A model generated the notes under the pieces. It saw nothing but the letters and a program-made list of their open reading frames with translations. It was not told the DNA's origin and did no database searches. From assembly GCA_964591105.1 (NCBI GenBank), contig CAZPZR010000036.1:1-18653 (forward strand): DNA of 18,653 nucleotides, given 5' to 3'. A program made the translations under genes and the position numbers. This stretch comes from CAZPZR01 sp964591105. Lineage in GTDB: Bacteria > Bacillota > Clostridia > Lachnospirales > Lachnospiraceae. Positions 7,280 through 15,509 of the stretch are shown one piece after another (positions within the stretch are counted from its first letter, which is position 1; every line of letters begins with the position of its first letter).

Positions 7280-8452
7280 ATGCCAAACATTAAATTGATG
7301 GAACAAGCATTACCTGTAGCACCTTTAAAGATTGCAGCACTGGACAGCTGCTCAGAGATGGGAAAACGCGTAAACGATTATATCGTTCAGTTCAGACAAG
7401 ATACGTTAAAAGAATCTTTAGATTCTCCACTTTACGCATCTTATCAGAGTGACAATTATCTGATTAATTGTAGTTGTCCTCGTTTTGGTTCTGGAGAAGC
7501 CAAAGGACGTATCGGCGAATCTATCCGTGGAAAAGACCTTTTCGTCTTAGTTGACGTTTGTAATCACAGCCTTACTTATACAGTAAATGGATATACAAAC
7601 CACATGTCTCCAGACGATCATTTCCAGGATTTGAAGCGTATCATTGCTGCCGCAAACGGAAAAGCTCATCGTGTAAATGTTATCATGCCATTCCTTTACG
7701 AAAGCAGACAGCACAAGCGTTCCAAGAGAGAATCTCTGGACTGTGCACTTGCCCTTCAGGAATTAGTTGATATGGGTGTGAAAAACATTATTACATTTGA
7801 TGCTCATGACCCACGTGTACAGAACTCAATCCCATTGCACGGTTTTGACAACTTTACACCAGCATATCAGTTTATCAAAGCTCTCTTCCGTGTAGAGCCA
7901 GATTTCCAGATTGATAAAGAGCATTTGATGATCATCAGCCCGGACGAAGGTGCAATGTCACGTGCCGTATACTTATCAAACATCCTCGGTGTTGATATGG
8001 GTATGTTCTACAAGCGCCGTGACTACTCCAAAGTTGTAAATGGTAAAAACCCAATCGTTGCACATGAATTCCTTGGTTCTGATATTACTGGAAAAACTGT
8101 AATCATCGTAGATGATATGATTGCTTCCGGTGAAAGTATGTTAGATGTTGCAAAACAGATGAAAGAACGTGGTGCAAGCAAAGTAATCGTATGCACAACT
8201 TTTGGTCTTTTTACAGAAGGATTTGATAAGTTTGATGACTACTACAATAAGGGTTACATCAGCCGTGTAATTACTACAAACCTTACATATCTTCCAGAAG
8301 AAGCTAAGGAGAAACCATACTTTGTTGTTGCAGATATGGCTAAGTTTATCGCACTTATTATTGATGCATTCAACCACGACATCACACTTAGCTCTGTATT
8401 AAACCCAACAGACAAGATTCACAAACTTCTTGAAAAACACAATCAAAGATAA
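7280..8452 (+). CDS. prs: Ribose-phosphate pyrophosphokinase, long divergent form
   Basis: Makes 5-phosphoribosyl 1-diphosphate from ribose-5-phosphate and ATP, feeding purine, pyrimidine, NAD, histidine and tryptophan synthesis. Both phosphoribosyltransferase-fold halves are recognisable: YESRQHKRSKRE (140-151) in place of the usual YARQDRK loop, FDAHD (173-177) with the active-site histidine, SPDEGAMSRA (220-229), KRRD (245-248) with the catalytic Lys/Arg pair, and the ribose-phosphate loop VDDMIASGES (277-286) instead of VDDMIDTAGT. At 390 residues it is about 75 longer than the classical enzyme, with a longer N-terminus and an insert around 45-80. AGGAG lies 7 bases before ATG. It is monocistronic, with its own promoter and terminator. 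The pyrophosphokinase function is likely; whether it is the main enzyme of the cell is not shown. Confidence 0.88.
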   Translation: MPNIKLMEQALPVAPLKIAALDSCSEMGKRVNDYIVQFRQDTLKESLDSPLYASYQSDNYLINCSCPRFGSGEAKGRIGESIRGKDLFVLVDVCNHSLTYTVNGYTNHMSPDDHFQDLKRIIAAANGKAHRVNVIMPFLYESRQHKRSKRESLDCALALQELVDMGVKNIITFDAHDPRVQNSIPLHGFDNFTPAYQFIKALFRVEPDFQIDKEHLMIISPDEGAMSRAVYLSNILGVDMGMFYKRRDYSKVVNGKNPIVAHEFLGSDITGKTVIIVDDMIASGESMLDVAKQMKERGASKVIVCTTFGLFTEGFDKFDDYYNKGYISRVITTNLTYLPEEAKEKPYFVVADMAKFIALIIDAFNHDITLSSVLNPTDKIHKLLEKHNQR

Positions 8453-8472
8453 ACTTTTATCTTGCCATTAAG

Positions 8473-8520
8473 AAACAGGCGAGAACATCCTCTTTCGAGT
8501 TGTTCTCGCCTGTTTTGTTT
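8473..8520 (+). terminator. Terminator of prs, shared with the convergent deacetylase gene
   Basis: A perfect 15-bp stem (8473-8487 with 8501-8515, AAACAGGCGAGAACA) and a 13-base loop are followed by TTTTGTTTT on the plus strand. Read on the minus strand the same hairpin follows the deacetylase stop by about 20 bases and ends in TTTCTT, so it can serve both convergent genes, more strongly for prs. Confidence 0.93.
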
Positions 8521-8537
8521 TCCAATCTATCTACAAA

Positions 8538-9977
8538 TTAAAAATCTGTATACTTTCCACCTTTTTCCATTTTAATGCCTTTTGCAGCAGCCATCTCAGA
8601 CACTGTCACAAGCTGGTATCCTTCTTCCTCTAACATTGGAATCAATTCAATTGCCGCATCTACAGACTCTGTATGGATATCGTGCATCAGGATAATGTCT
8701 CCATCCTTTACATTTTCCATAACAGTTTCAATTGTCTTCTCCGCATTACGTGTCTTCCAGTCCAAAGTATCGATGTTCCAAAGAATCAATGGAAGTCCTG
8801 CATGTTTTTTCAAAGTCTGACTGATTGCACCATATGGCGGACGCAGAACTGTCGCACCAGAATCTACAATATCTTCTAACAGTTCATTCGTTGTCTTTAC
8901 TTCCTTCTTTACACCCTTTGCATCAAGTTTTGATAAATCTGCATGATCCAAAGAATGATTTCCAAGTTCACAGCCTATCTTTTTCATCTTCTTGATCTCA
9001 TCTTTGTAGCGAGGAATGTTCGTTCCCACCATGAAGAATGTCGCATGAGCATCATGTTTTTCCAATACTTCCAACAACTCTCCGGTTCTTGCTCCGGGAC
9101 CATCGTCAAAGGTTAATGCTACCATTGGTTTATCTGGATCCACATCTATCTTTTTCTTAGAAACAAATTTTCCTTCATCATCGAATGTATAAAGTGCCAT
9201 TCCGATGTACACATCGCCTGTTGCAAGCTTTCCATCTTGATGGAAGAAATATTCATTCTTTTTAATGGTATTCCATCCACTCACTGCTTTTCCATTCTTA
9301 CCAAAGTAATAGCGGTCGCTCTCAACCTTCTGCCAGCACTTTGTCTGCATCTTTCCATCTTCATCAAAGAAATATGTAGAATCTCCGATTATCTGAAGAC
9401 CTGTAACCATCTCTCCGTTCGCATCGAAATAATATTTCTTGCCCAGAGACTTGACAAATTCTTCTTTTACATAGCTCCCGTCATAACGTTTAAACTTCGT
9501 ACCATCCCAGTCACCTACTGGATTCTTTACATGAACGGAACCTGATACAAGTTCCAGATCCACACTTCCATTCCACTCTTCATCCAACTTTTTCTGAAAA
9601 TCTTTATCCAGCTTAATCTCTGCAGTATAGTCACCTTCTACGTCTGCATCTGCATCTGTCTGAATGGTGTATCCTTTTCCTGCTTTCAGATCATCTACCA
9701 GATCTTGAATAGTATACTTCTCTTCTTTGTTCAAGACGCACTTTTCATTCCCATCCATTGTGACAGTCGCTGTCAATTCTGGCATCTTCTCTCCTTGCAG
9801 AAGTTCTGCCTCATTCACCGTGAGGTCAATCCTTGCTCCTCCATAATATGCTACTGTCTTTTTCACGCCAAGTGCCACTACAATGCAAATGACAAAAAGA
9901 GCAAGAAACTTCATGATTCTCACTCTCTTCTTATATCTTTTATATCCACGAATTCCTCGCCTTACTGCTCCAGTCAT
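8538..9977 (-). CDS. Membrane-anchored polysaccharide deacetylase with cell-wall-binding repeats
   Basis: Predicted extracytoplasmic NodB-type deacetylase, likely acting on peptidoglycan or another N-acetylated wall glycan. Residue numbers here count from the alternative ATG at 9998. A basic N-terminus (RRGIRGYKRYKKRVR) precedes one membrane helix (about 30-47). A region of unclear fold follows (50-180), then four cell-wall/choline-binding-type repeats (about 184-280, with YYFDANG, YFFDEDG, YYFGKNG and YFFHQDG). The NodB domain (290-470) has all five motifs: TFDDGPG (296-302), NHSLDH (347-352), RPPYG (386-390), DTLDW (410-414) and LMHDIH (437-442). The D-H-H metal site is complete. ATG 9977 is chosen because AAAGGGAG lies 9 bases upstream; ATG 9998 has AGGGG at only 3 bases. 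Substrate is not determined. Monocistronic. Confidence 0.9.
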   Translation of the reverse strand: MTGAVRRGIRGYKRYKKRVRIMKFLALFVICIVVALGVKKTVAYYGGARIDLTVNEAELLQGEKMPELTATVTMDGNEKCVLNKEEKYTIQDLVDDLKAGKGYTIQTDADADVEGDYTAEIKLDKDFQKKLDEEWNGSVDLELVSGSVHVKNPVGDWDGTKFKRYDGSYVKEEFVKSLGKKYYFDANGEMVTGLQIIGDSTYFFDEDGKMQTKCWQKVESDRYYFGKNGKAVSGWNTIKKNEYFFHQDGKLATGDVYIGMALYTFDDEGKFVSKKKIDVDPDKPMVALTFDDGPGARTGELLEVLEKHDAHATFFMVGTNIPRYKDEIKKMKKIGCELGNHSLDHADLSKLDAKGVKKEVKTTNELLEDIVDSGATVLRPPYGAISQTLKKHAGLPLILWNIDTLDWKTRNAEKTIETVMENVKDGDIILMHDIHTESVDAAIELIPMLEEEGYQLVTVSEMAAAKGIKMEKGGKYTDF

Positions 9978-10018
9978 GCTTATCGTCTCCCTTTCCATTA
10001 ACCCCTATTTATACAAAT

Positions 10019-10047
10019 AGTATAACGCAATTCGACACAATTCGCAA
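10019..10047 (-). promoter_or_regulatory. Promoter of the polysaccharide deacetylase gene
   Basis: On the minus strand TTGCGA (10047-10042), a 17-base spacer and TATACT (10024-10019) lie just upstream of the gene, with a start near 10012. A 7-bp direct repeat CAATTCG (plus strand 10028-10034 and 10038-10044, period 10) covers the spacer and part of the -35 box. Confidence 0.7.
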
Positions 10048-10090
10048 CGAAGCTTCTATGAAGATTTCTTTAAAAATTATTAAGAAAATA

Positions 10091-11254
10091 TTACTGAATT
10101 ACTCGAACTCGTAACACTTCCTTTACTCTTTTCAACTCTTCTACCACTGCTGCCGGAACTTCGGAATCAATATCAATCATCGTATATGCATAGCTTCCTT
10201 TACTTTTGTTTGTAAGATCCGCAATGTTCATATTATCTGCCGCCAGTATTTTCGTAAACTGGCCGATCATGTTCGGAACATTGTGATGCATCAATACAAT
10301 TCTTGTATTTTCTCCGCGATATCCCATATCACAGTTTGGATAATTCACAGAATTACGAATATTTCCATTTTCAAGGTAATCTCGAACCTGTTTTACCGCC
10401 ATAATTGCACAGTTATCTTCAGATTCCTCAGTAGACGCTCCCAAATGTGGAATCACAATCGCACCTTTCACCCCTGCAGTTACAGAAGTTGGAAAATCAG
10501 AAACATAGTGCTTCACATGTCCGGAAATCAATGCATCCACCATTGCTTCTTCATCCACAAGAACATCTCTGGCAAAATTCAAGACAATTACGCCTTTTTT
10601 CATCAGATTGATTGCATCTCGATCTATCATCCCCTTCGTGCTGTCTAATGCAGGCACATGAATGGTAATATAATCGCATTCCTTGTAGATTTCATCAATA
10701 GTTTTCGCATGATGAATTCTTCTTGACAATCTCCATGCAGAATCTACAGATACATATGGGTCATATCCATAGACATCCATTCCCAGATGTTCTGCTGCAT
10801 TGGCAACAAGCACTCCAATTGCGCCCAAACCAATAACACCCAGTTTCTTCCCTTCCAGTTCACATCCAGCAAATGCTTTTTTTGCCTTTTCTGCTGCTTT
10901 TGCAATCTCGCCGTCTTCTTCGTGCTCCTGCACCCACTGAATGCCACCGATCACGTCTCTGGAAGCAAGAAGCATTCCAGCAATCACAAGCTCTTTTACA
11001 CCATTTGCATTGGCTCCTGGCGTATTAAATACAACAATTCCCTCTTCCGCGCAACGGTCCAGTGGAATATTATTGACTCCTGCTCCTGCACGTGCGATCG
11101 CTTTTAACTCAGCTGGAAATGTCATCTCATGCATCGCTGCACTGCGCACAAGGATTGCATCAGCCACCTCGGGACTGCTCACTGGCGCATACTCATCTGT
11201 AAATTTTTCAAGACCTACTTCTGCAATTGGATTTAAGCAATGATATTTGTACAT
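10091..11254 (-). CDS. serA: D-3-phosphoglycerate dehydrogenase, short ACT-containing form
   Basis: Oxidises 3-phosphoglycerate to 3-phosphohydroxypyruvate with NAD, opening serine synthesis. The 387 residues comprise a split substrate domain (1-100 and about 275-305), a Rossmann domain with VIGLGAIG (140-147) and Asp165 after the second strand, and a C-terminal ACT domain (about 317-387), the usual site for serine feedback. FARD (227-230) supplies the catalytic arginine and PHLGAS (269-274) the histidine. The catalytic glutamate of the classical PTEP motif is not in place, since the sequence is DFPTSV (253-258). It starts 2 bases after the serC stop, and its GAGGAG site lies within the end of serC, so coupling is likely. 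It is the last gene of the leuB operon. No good terminator follows. Confidence 0.93.
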   Translation of the reverse strand: MYKYHCLNPIAEVGLEKFTDEYAPVSSPEVADAILVRSAAMHEMTFPAELKAIARAGAGVNNIPLDRCAEEGIVVFNTPGANANGVKELVIAGMLLASRDVIGGIQWVQEHEEDGEIAKAAEKAKKAFAGCELEGKKLGVIGLGAIGVLVANAAEHLGMDVYGYDPYVSVDSAWRLSRRIHHAKTIDEIYKECDYITIHVPALDSTKGMIDRDAINLMKKGVIVLNFARDVLVDEEAMVDALISGHVKHYVSDFPTSVTAGVKGAIVIPHLGASTEESEDNCAIMAVKQVRDYLENGNIRNSVNYPNCDMGYRGENTRIVLMHHNVPNMIGQFTKILAADNMNIADLTNKSKGSYAYTMIDIDSEVPAAVVEELKRVKEVLRVRVIQ

Positions 11255-11256
11255 AA

Positions 11257-12339
11257 TTATAAATTCTCCTCTTCAAACGTTTTCATAAATGCTACTAAAG
11301 CTTCCACTCCTTCAATTGGCATTGCGTTATAAATACTTGCACGCATTCCACCAACCGAACGATGGCCTTTCAGATTTTCAAACCCGGCGGCTTTCGCCTC
11401 TTGAATAAATTTCGCATCTAATTCATCGTTTCCTGTCACAAATGGAACATTCATCAAAGATCTGTCTTTTGGACAAACCGTTCCACGAAACAGCTTGCTT
11501 TCATCCAGAAAATCATAGAGAACCTTGGCTTTCTTTTCATTTCTTTTCTTCATTGCTTCTAAGCCTCCCTGATTTTTCAACCAGCGGAACACTTTTCCAC
11601 AAATATAAATACCATATGCCGGCGGTGTATTATACAGAGACTTTGCGTCAGCGTGCGTCTGATACATTAGCATCGTCGGTGTACCTGGATAAACCTCTTT
11701 CGTAATCAGATCTTCTCGAATGATTGCGATCACAACACCGGCCGGACCGACATTTTTCTGCACGCCGCCATAAAGCATCCCGTATTTTTCCACATCCACA
11801 GGTTCAGACAAAAAGCAGGAGGAGATGTCTGCAATCAATGTCTTTCCCTTTGTATTTGGCAATTCTTTAAATTTTGTACCATATATCGTGTTATTTTCGC
11901 AGATATACACGTAATCTGCATCTTCATTCACCGGCAGATCAGAGCAATCCGGAATATAGGAAAATGTCTGGTCTTCAGAAGAAGCAATCACATTGACTTT
12001 TCCATATTTTTCAGCTTCTTTCGCCGCCTTTTTCGCCCATTGTCCTGTTACAATATAATCTGCAACGCCGTGTTTCATGAAGTTCATTGGAATCATCGCA
12101 AACTGCTGATGAGCGCCACCTTGCAAAAATAGAACCTTATAGTTCTCTGGAATCTGCATAAGTTCACGCAAATCAGCCTCTGCTGTTTCGATGATCTCCT
12201 GAAATGCTTTCGAGCGGTGACTCATTTCCATCACGGACATCCCGGTTCCTTGATAATCTAACATCTCTGCTGCTGCCTCTCTCAATACCTCTTCTGGCAA
12301 TACTGCCGGTCCTGCTGAAAAATTGTACACTCTTCTCAT
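11257..12339 (-). CDS. serC: Phosphoserine aminotransferase
   Basis: PLP enzyme that transaminates 3-phosphohydroxypyruvate, the SerA product, to phosphoserine. The 360 residues are the family length. The opening NFSAGPAVLP (6-15) and MSVMEMSHRS (34-43) are diagnostic; FLQGGAHQQF (71-80) is the cofactor phosphate loop. DISS (171-174) contains the Asp that contacts the PLP ring nitrogen, and GGVQKNVGPAG holds the Schiff-base Lys195. HRSVGGMRASIYNA near the C-terminus binds substrate carboxylate. AGGAG lies 8 bases before ATG. It follows ilvB by 44 bases with no visible terminator or promoter between, and precedes serA directly. The phosphoserine phosphatase gene is not in the window. Confidence 0.96.
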   Translation of the reverse strand: MRRVYNFSAGPAVLPEEVLREAAAEMLDYQGTGMSVMEMSHRSKAFQEIIETAEADLRELMQIPENYKVLFLQGGAHQQFAMIPMNFMKHGVADYIVTGQWAKKAAKEAEKYGKVNVIASSEDQTFSYIPDCSDLPVNEDADYVYICENNTIYGTKFKELPNTKGKTLIADISSCFLSEPVDVEKYGMLYGGVQKNVGPAGVVIAIIREDLITKEVYPGTPTMLMYQTHADAKSLYNTPPAYGIYICGKVFRWLKNQGGLEAMKKRNEKKAKVLYDFLDESKLFRGTVCPKDRSLMNVPFVTGNDELDAKFIQEAKAAGFENLKGHRSVGGMRASIYNAMPIEGVEALVAFMKTFEEENL

Positions 12340-12383
12340 ATAGCATCTCCTATTCTTGATTTAATCTTAAACTAGTTCACCTA

Positions 12384-14066
12384 TTACTCACTTTTTGCCT
12401 TCAAATCATTTTCATCAAATGCTTCACTGATTGCTGCTCCTGGTGCAACCATTGGCCAAACTTTGTCATCACTGTCAATCTGGCAATCGATTACCACTGG
12501 TTTTCCAAGAGAAAGAGCTTCCCCAAAAGCTTTATTAAATTCTTCCTTTGTTGTTGCGCGAAGTCCTGTTGCCCCCATTGCTTCCGCAAGCTTTACAAAA
12601 TCTACGGCATCATTTAACACCGTTGCTGAATAGCGCTGTCCATAGAACAAATTCTGCCACTGTCGTACCATTCCAAGTACGTGATTATTTACAACTACTT
12701 GAATCACTGGAATGTTGTAACGTGCAGCTGTTGCAATTTCGTTCATATTCATACGGAAACATCCGTCTCCTGCAATATTAACGACTGTTTTTTCCGGAAC
12801 TCCTGTTTTTGCTCCGATTGCTGCTCCTAAACCATATCCCATAGTTCCAAGTCCACCGGACGTCAGAAGTGTTCTTGGGTTTGTATATTTATAATACTGA
12901 GCCGCCCACATCTGATGCTGTCCTACTTCTGTTACCACCACAGCTTCACCTTTCGTCTGGCGGTAAACTTCTTCGATCACGTAAGGTCCTGTCAGTGCTT
13001 CCTGGTTATATACCAATGGATATTTTTCTTTATATTCCATGATCTGAGCAACCCATTCTGCATGATTTTGCTGTTCTAATCTCTCATTCATCTTCTTCAA
13101 AGATACTTTGAGATCTCCAACAACTCCTTCTGTGATTAATACATTTTTATTCATTTCTGCAACATCTACATCAAACTGTAAGATTTTCGCATTATTTGCA
13201 AATTTCTTCGCATTTCCCGTTACACGGTCGCTGAATCTTGCTCCAACTACAATCAACAAATCGCATTCGCTGACTCCGTAGTTTGCCGTTTTGGTTCCAT
13301 GCATTCCAAGCATTCCTGTGTACAGATCATCTGTTCCCGGAAATGCTCCTTTTCCCATCAGGGAATCTGTAACTGGTGCATCCACTTTCTTTACAAATTC
13401 ATATAATTCTTCGCTAGCACCTGATAATACTGCACCACCGCCTACGAAAATATATGGTTTTTCTGATTCACGAATCAGCTTCACTGCATTCTCTAGGTCC
13501 TGCTCACAAATATTTTCAGGAGGAAGCACTGCTTCGATTTCTTCTTTTACATATTCGGCTACATTTGCTGTTACGTCTTTTGGAATATCAATCAGTACCG
13601 GACCTGGTCTTCCTTTTTTCGCAATTACAAATGCTTTTCGAATGGTATCGGCAAGATCATTTACATCTTTGACAATATAATTGTGTTTGGTGATTGGCAT
13701 TGTAATTCCAGCAATATCAATTTCCTGGAAACTGTCCTTTCCAAGTAAGGAAACTCCTACGTTACATGTGATTGCTACAATTGGAATAGAATCCATGTAT
13801 GCGGTTGCAATTCCAGTAACCAGGTTCGTTGCCCCCGGTCCACTTGTCGCAAAGCACACACCTACTTTTCCTGTTGCTCTCGCGTAGCCATCTGCTGCGT
13901 GCGCAGCTCCTTGTTCGTGTGAAGTTAAAATATGTTTTATTTCATCACTATGTTTATATAATGCATCGTATACATTTAGAATTGCTCCGCCTGGATAACC
14001 AAATACGGTATCCACACCTTGTTCTTTTAAACATTCGATTACAATTTCTGCCCCTGTCAACTGCAT
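12384..14066 (-). CDS. ilvB: Acetolactate synthase large (catalytic) subunit
   Basis: ThDP- and FAD-dependent enzyme condensing two pyruvates to acetolactate, or pyruvate with 2-oxobutyrate, at the entry to valine, leucine and isoleucine synthesis. The 560 residues show GYPGG (23-27), the catalytic Glu51 in SHEQGAAH, the RVTGNAKKFA region of the FAD domain, and the ThDP site from GDGCFRMN (433-440) to NN (460-461). W470 in RQWQ matches the well-known inhibitor-binding tryptophan of true acetohydroxyacid synthases, which argues against a catabolic ALS. No ilvN regulatory subunit gene is adjacent, so that partner must lie elsewhere or be missing. Its GAGGAG site is 10 bases from ATG. It is 48 bases after the ilvD locus. 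Confidence 0.95.
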   Translation of the reverse strand: MQLTGAEIVIECLKEQGVDTVFGYPGGAILNVYDALYKHSDEIKHILTSHEQGAAHAADGYARATGKVGVCFATSGPGATNLVTGIATAYMDSIPIVAITCNVGVSLLGKDSFQEIDIAGITMPITKHNYIVKDVNDLADTIRKAFVIAKKGRPGPVLIDIPKDVTANVAEYVKEEIEAVLPPENICEQDLENAVKLIRESEKPYIFVGGGAVLSGASEELYEFVKKVDAPVTDSLMGKGAFPGTDDLYTGMLGMHGTKTANYGVSECDLLIVVGARFSDRVTGNAKKFANNAKILQFDVDVAEMNKNVLITEGVVGDLKVSLKKMNERLEQQNHAEWVAQIMEYKEKYPLVYNQEALTGPYVIEEVYRQTKGEAVVVTEVGQHQMWAAQYYKYTNPRTLLTSGGLGTMGYGLGAAIGAKTGVPEKTVVNIAGDGCFRMNMNEIATAARYNIPVIQVVVNNHVLGMVRQWQNLFYGQRYSATVLNDAVDFVKLAEAMGATGLRATTKEEFNKAFGEALSLGKPVVIDCQIDSDDKVWPMVAPGAAISEAFDENDLKAKSE

Positions 14067-14114
14067 ACCTTTGTTTCTCCTCTTCTAATGTATTTCTTAC
14101 TATGTATATTCTTC

Positions 14115-15275
14115 TTAGTTCTTTGGAATCTCAAGAATTGCTCCTCGATTTCCAGATGTTACCATGGAAGCATATCTTGCAAGGTAGCCAGATGTTACTT
14201 TTGGTTCTCTAGGCTGCCAGTTTGCTCTTCTCTTTGCAAGTTCTTCGTCTGACACATCCATTTCCAGTTTCAGTTCTGGAATGTTAATCTTAATAATATC
14301 TCCTTCTTCCACAAGTGCGATTGGACCGCCAACTGCAGCTTCTGGAGATACATGACCAATGGATGCTCCTCTGGATGCTCCACTGAAACGTCCGTCTGTA
14401 ATCAGTGCAACACTTGAACCAAGTCCCATACCTGCGATTGCAGATGTTGGGTTCAGCATTTCTCTCATACCTGGTCCACCTTTTGGTCCTTCGTAGCGGA
14501 TAACCACAACGTCACCTGCAACAATTTTTCCACCTTTAATCGCATCGATTGCATCTTCTTCACAATCAAATACACGCGCTGGTCCTTCATGTACTAACAT
14601 TTCATCGACTACTGCAGAACGTTTTACAACACTTCCGTCTGGTGCAAGATTTCCTTTTAATACGGCAAGACCACCTGTTGGAGTGTATGGATTGTCGATT
14701 GGGCGAATAACTTCCGGATTACGGTTGTATGCATGTTCAATATTTTCACCAACGGTCTTTCCAGTTACTGTCATGCAATCTGTATACAATAATCCCTTCT
14801 TATTCAGCTCATTCATAACTGCGTAGACACCACCGGCCTCGTTCAGATCTTCCATGTAAGTTGGACCTGCTGGTGCAAGGTGGCAGAGGTTTGGAGTCTT
14901 TTCACTGATTCCATTTGCAAAATCAATTTCAAAGTCCATACCGATTTCATGCGCAATTGCTGGTAAATGCAGCATACTGTTGGTAGAACATCCCAATGCC
15001 ATATCTACAGTCAATGCATTTAAAATTGCTTTTTCTGTCATGATATCTCTTGGTCTGATGTTCTTCTCCCACATCTCCATAACTTTCATACCTGCATGTT
15101 TTGCAAGACGGATTCTTTCAGAATAAACTGCTGGGATTGTACCATTTCCACCAAGTCCCATACCAAGCACTTCTGTCAGGCAGTTCATGCTGTTTGCTGT
15201 ATACATACCTGAACAAGAACCACAAGTTGGACATACTTTATTTTCAAATTCGCACAATTCATCGTCAGACATCAT
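14115..15275 (-). CDS. IlvD C-terminal fragment (386 residues)
   Basis: Continuous frame corresponding to residues 171-556 of the restored dehydratase. It begins with MMSDDELCEF inside the left copy of the duplication and includes CPTCGSCSGMYTANSM, MALGCSTNSMLHL, the GGP-rich GPKGGPGMREM and DGRFSGASRG segments, and the normal end. In the intact gene MMSDDEL is internal, so this is not a natural start. The frame is open upstream only to about 15302. The ATG has a weak GCAGGA just before it and overlaps the stop of the upstream fragment, so re-initiation is conceivable. Alone it lacks the NCDKNVPG half of the active site. Confidence 0.6.
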   Translation of the reverse strand: MMSDDELCEFENKVCPTCGSCSGMYTANSMNCLTEVLGMGLGGNGTIPAVYSERIRLAKHAGMKVMEMWEKNIRPRDIMTEKAILNALTVDMALGCSTNSMLHLPAIAHEIGMDFEIDFANGISEKTPNLCHLAPAGPTYMEDLNEAGGVYAVMNELNKKGLLYTDCMTVTGKTVGENIEHAYNRNPEVIRPIDNPYTPTGGLAVLKGNLAPDGSVVKRSAVVDEMLVHEGPARVFDCEEDAIDAIKGGKIVAGDVVVIRYEGPKGGPGMREMLNPTSAIAGMGLGSSVALITDGRFSGASRGASIGHVSPEAAVGGPIALVEEGDIIKINIPELKLEMDVSDEELAKRRANWQPREPKVTSGYLARYASMVTSGNRGAILEIPKN

Positions 15276-15509
15276 TCCTGCTGCGTTGGCTCTCCATAAC
15301 TTTCATACCTGCATGTTTTGCAAGACGGATTCTTTCAGAATAAACTGCTGGGATTGTACCATTTCCACCAAGTCCCATACCAAGCACTTCTGTCAGGCAG
15401 TTCATGCTGTTTGCTGTATACATACCTGAACAAGAACCACAAGTTGGACATACTTTATTTTCAAATTCGCACAATTCATCGTCAGACATCATTCCTGCTG
15501 CGTTGGCTC
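15074..15509. repeat. Perfect 217-bp tandem direct repeat inside ilvD
   Basis: Every base from 15074 to 15292 equals the base 217 positions later (15291 to 15509); I compared the two stretches by eye and saw no mismatch. The two copies abut, sharing TC at the junction, which is a 2-bp microhomology. The unit codes for the segment from the end of GANAAG through MMSDDEL, the Fe-S motif CPTCGSCSGM and on to MKVME. It is not a multiple of three, so it shifts the frame. Confidence 0.97.

Noticed and set aside
10058..10090. Possible terminator after serA (TTTCTTAA/TTAAAGAAA arms)
   Set aside because: The short stem is A/T only, with no T run after it; too weak to call.
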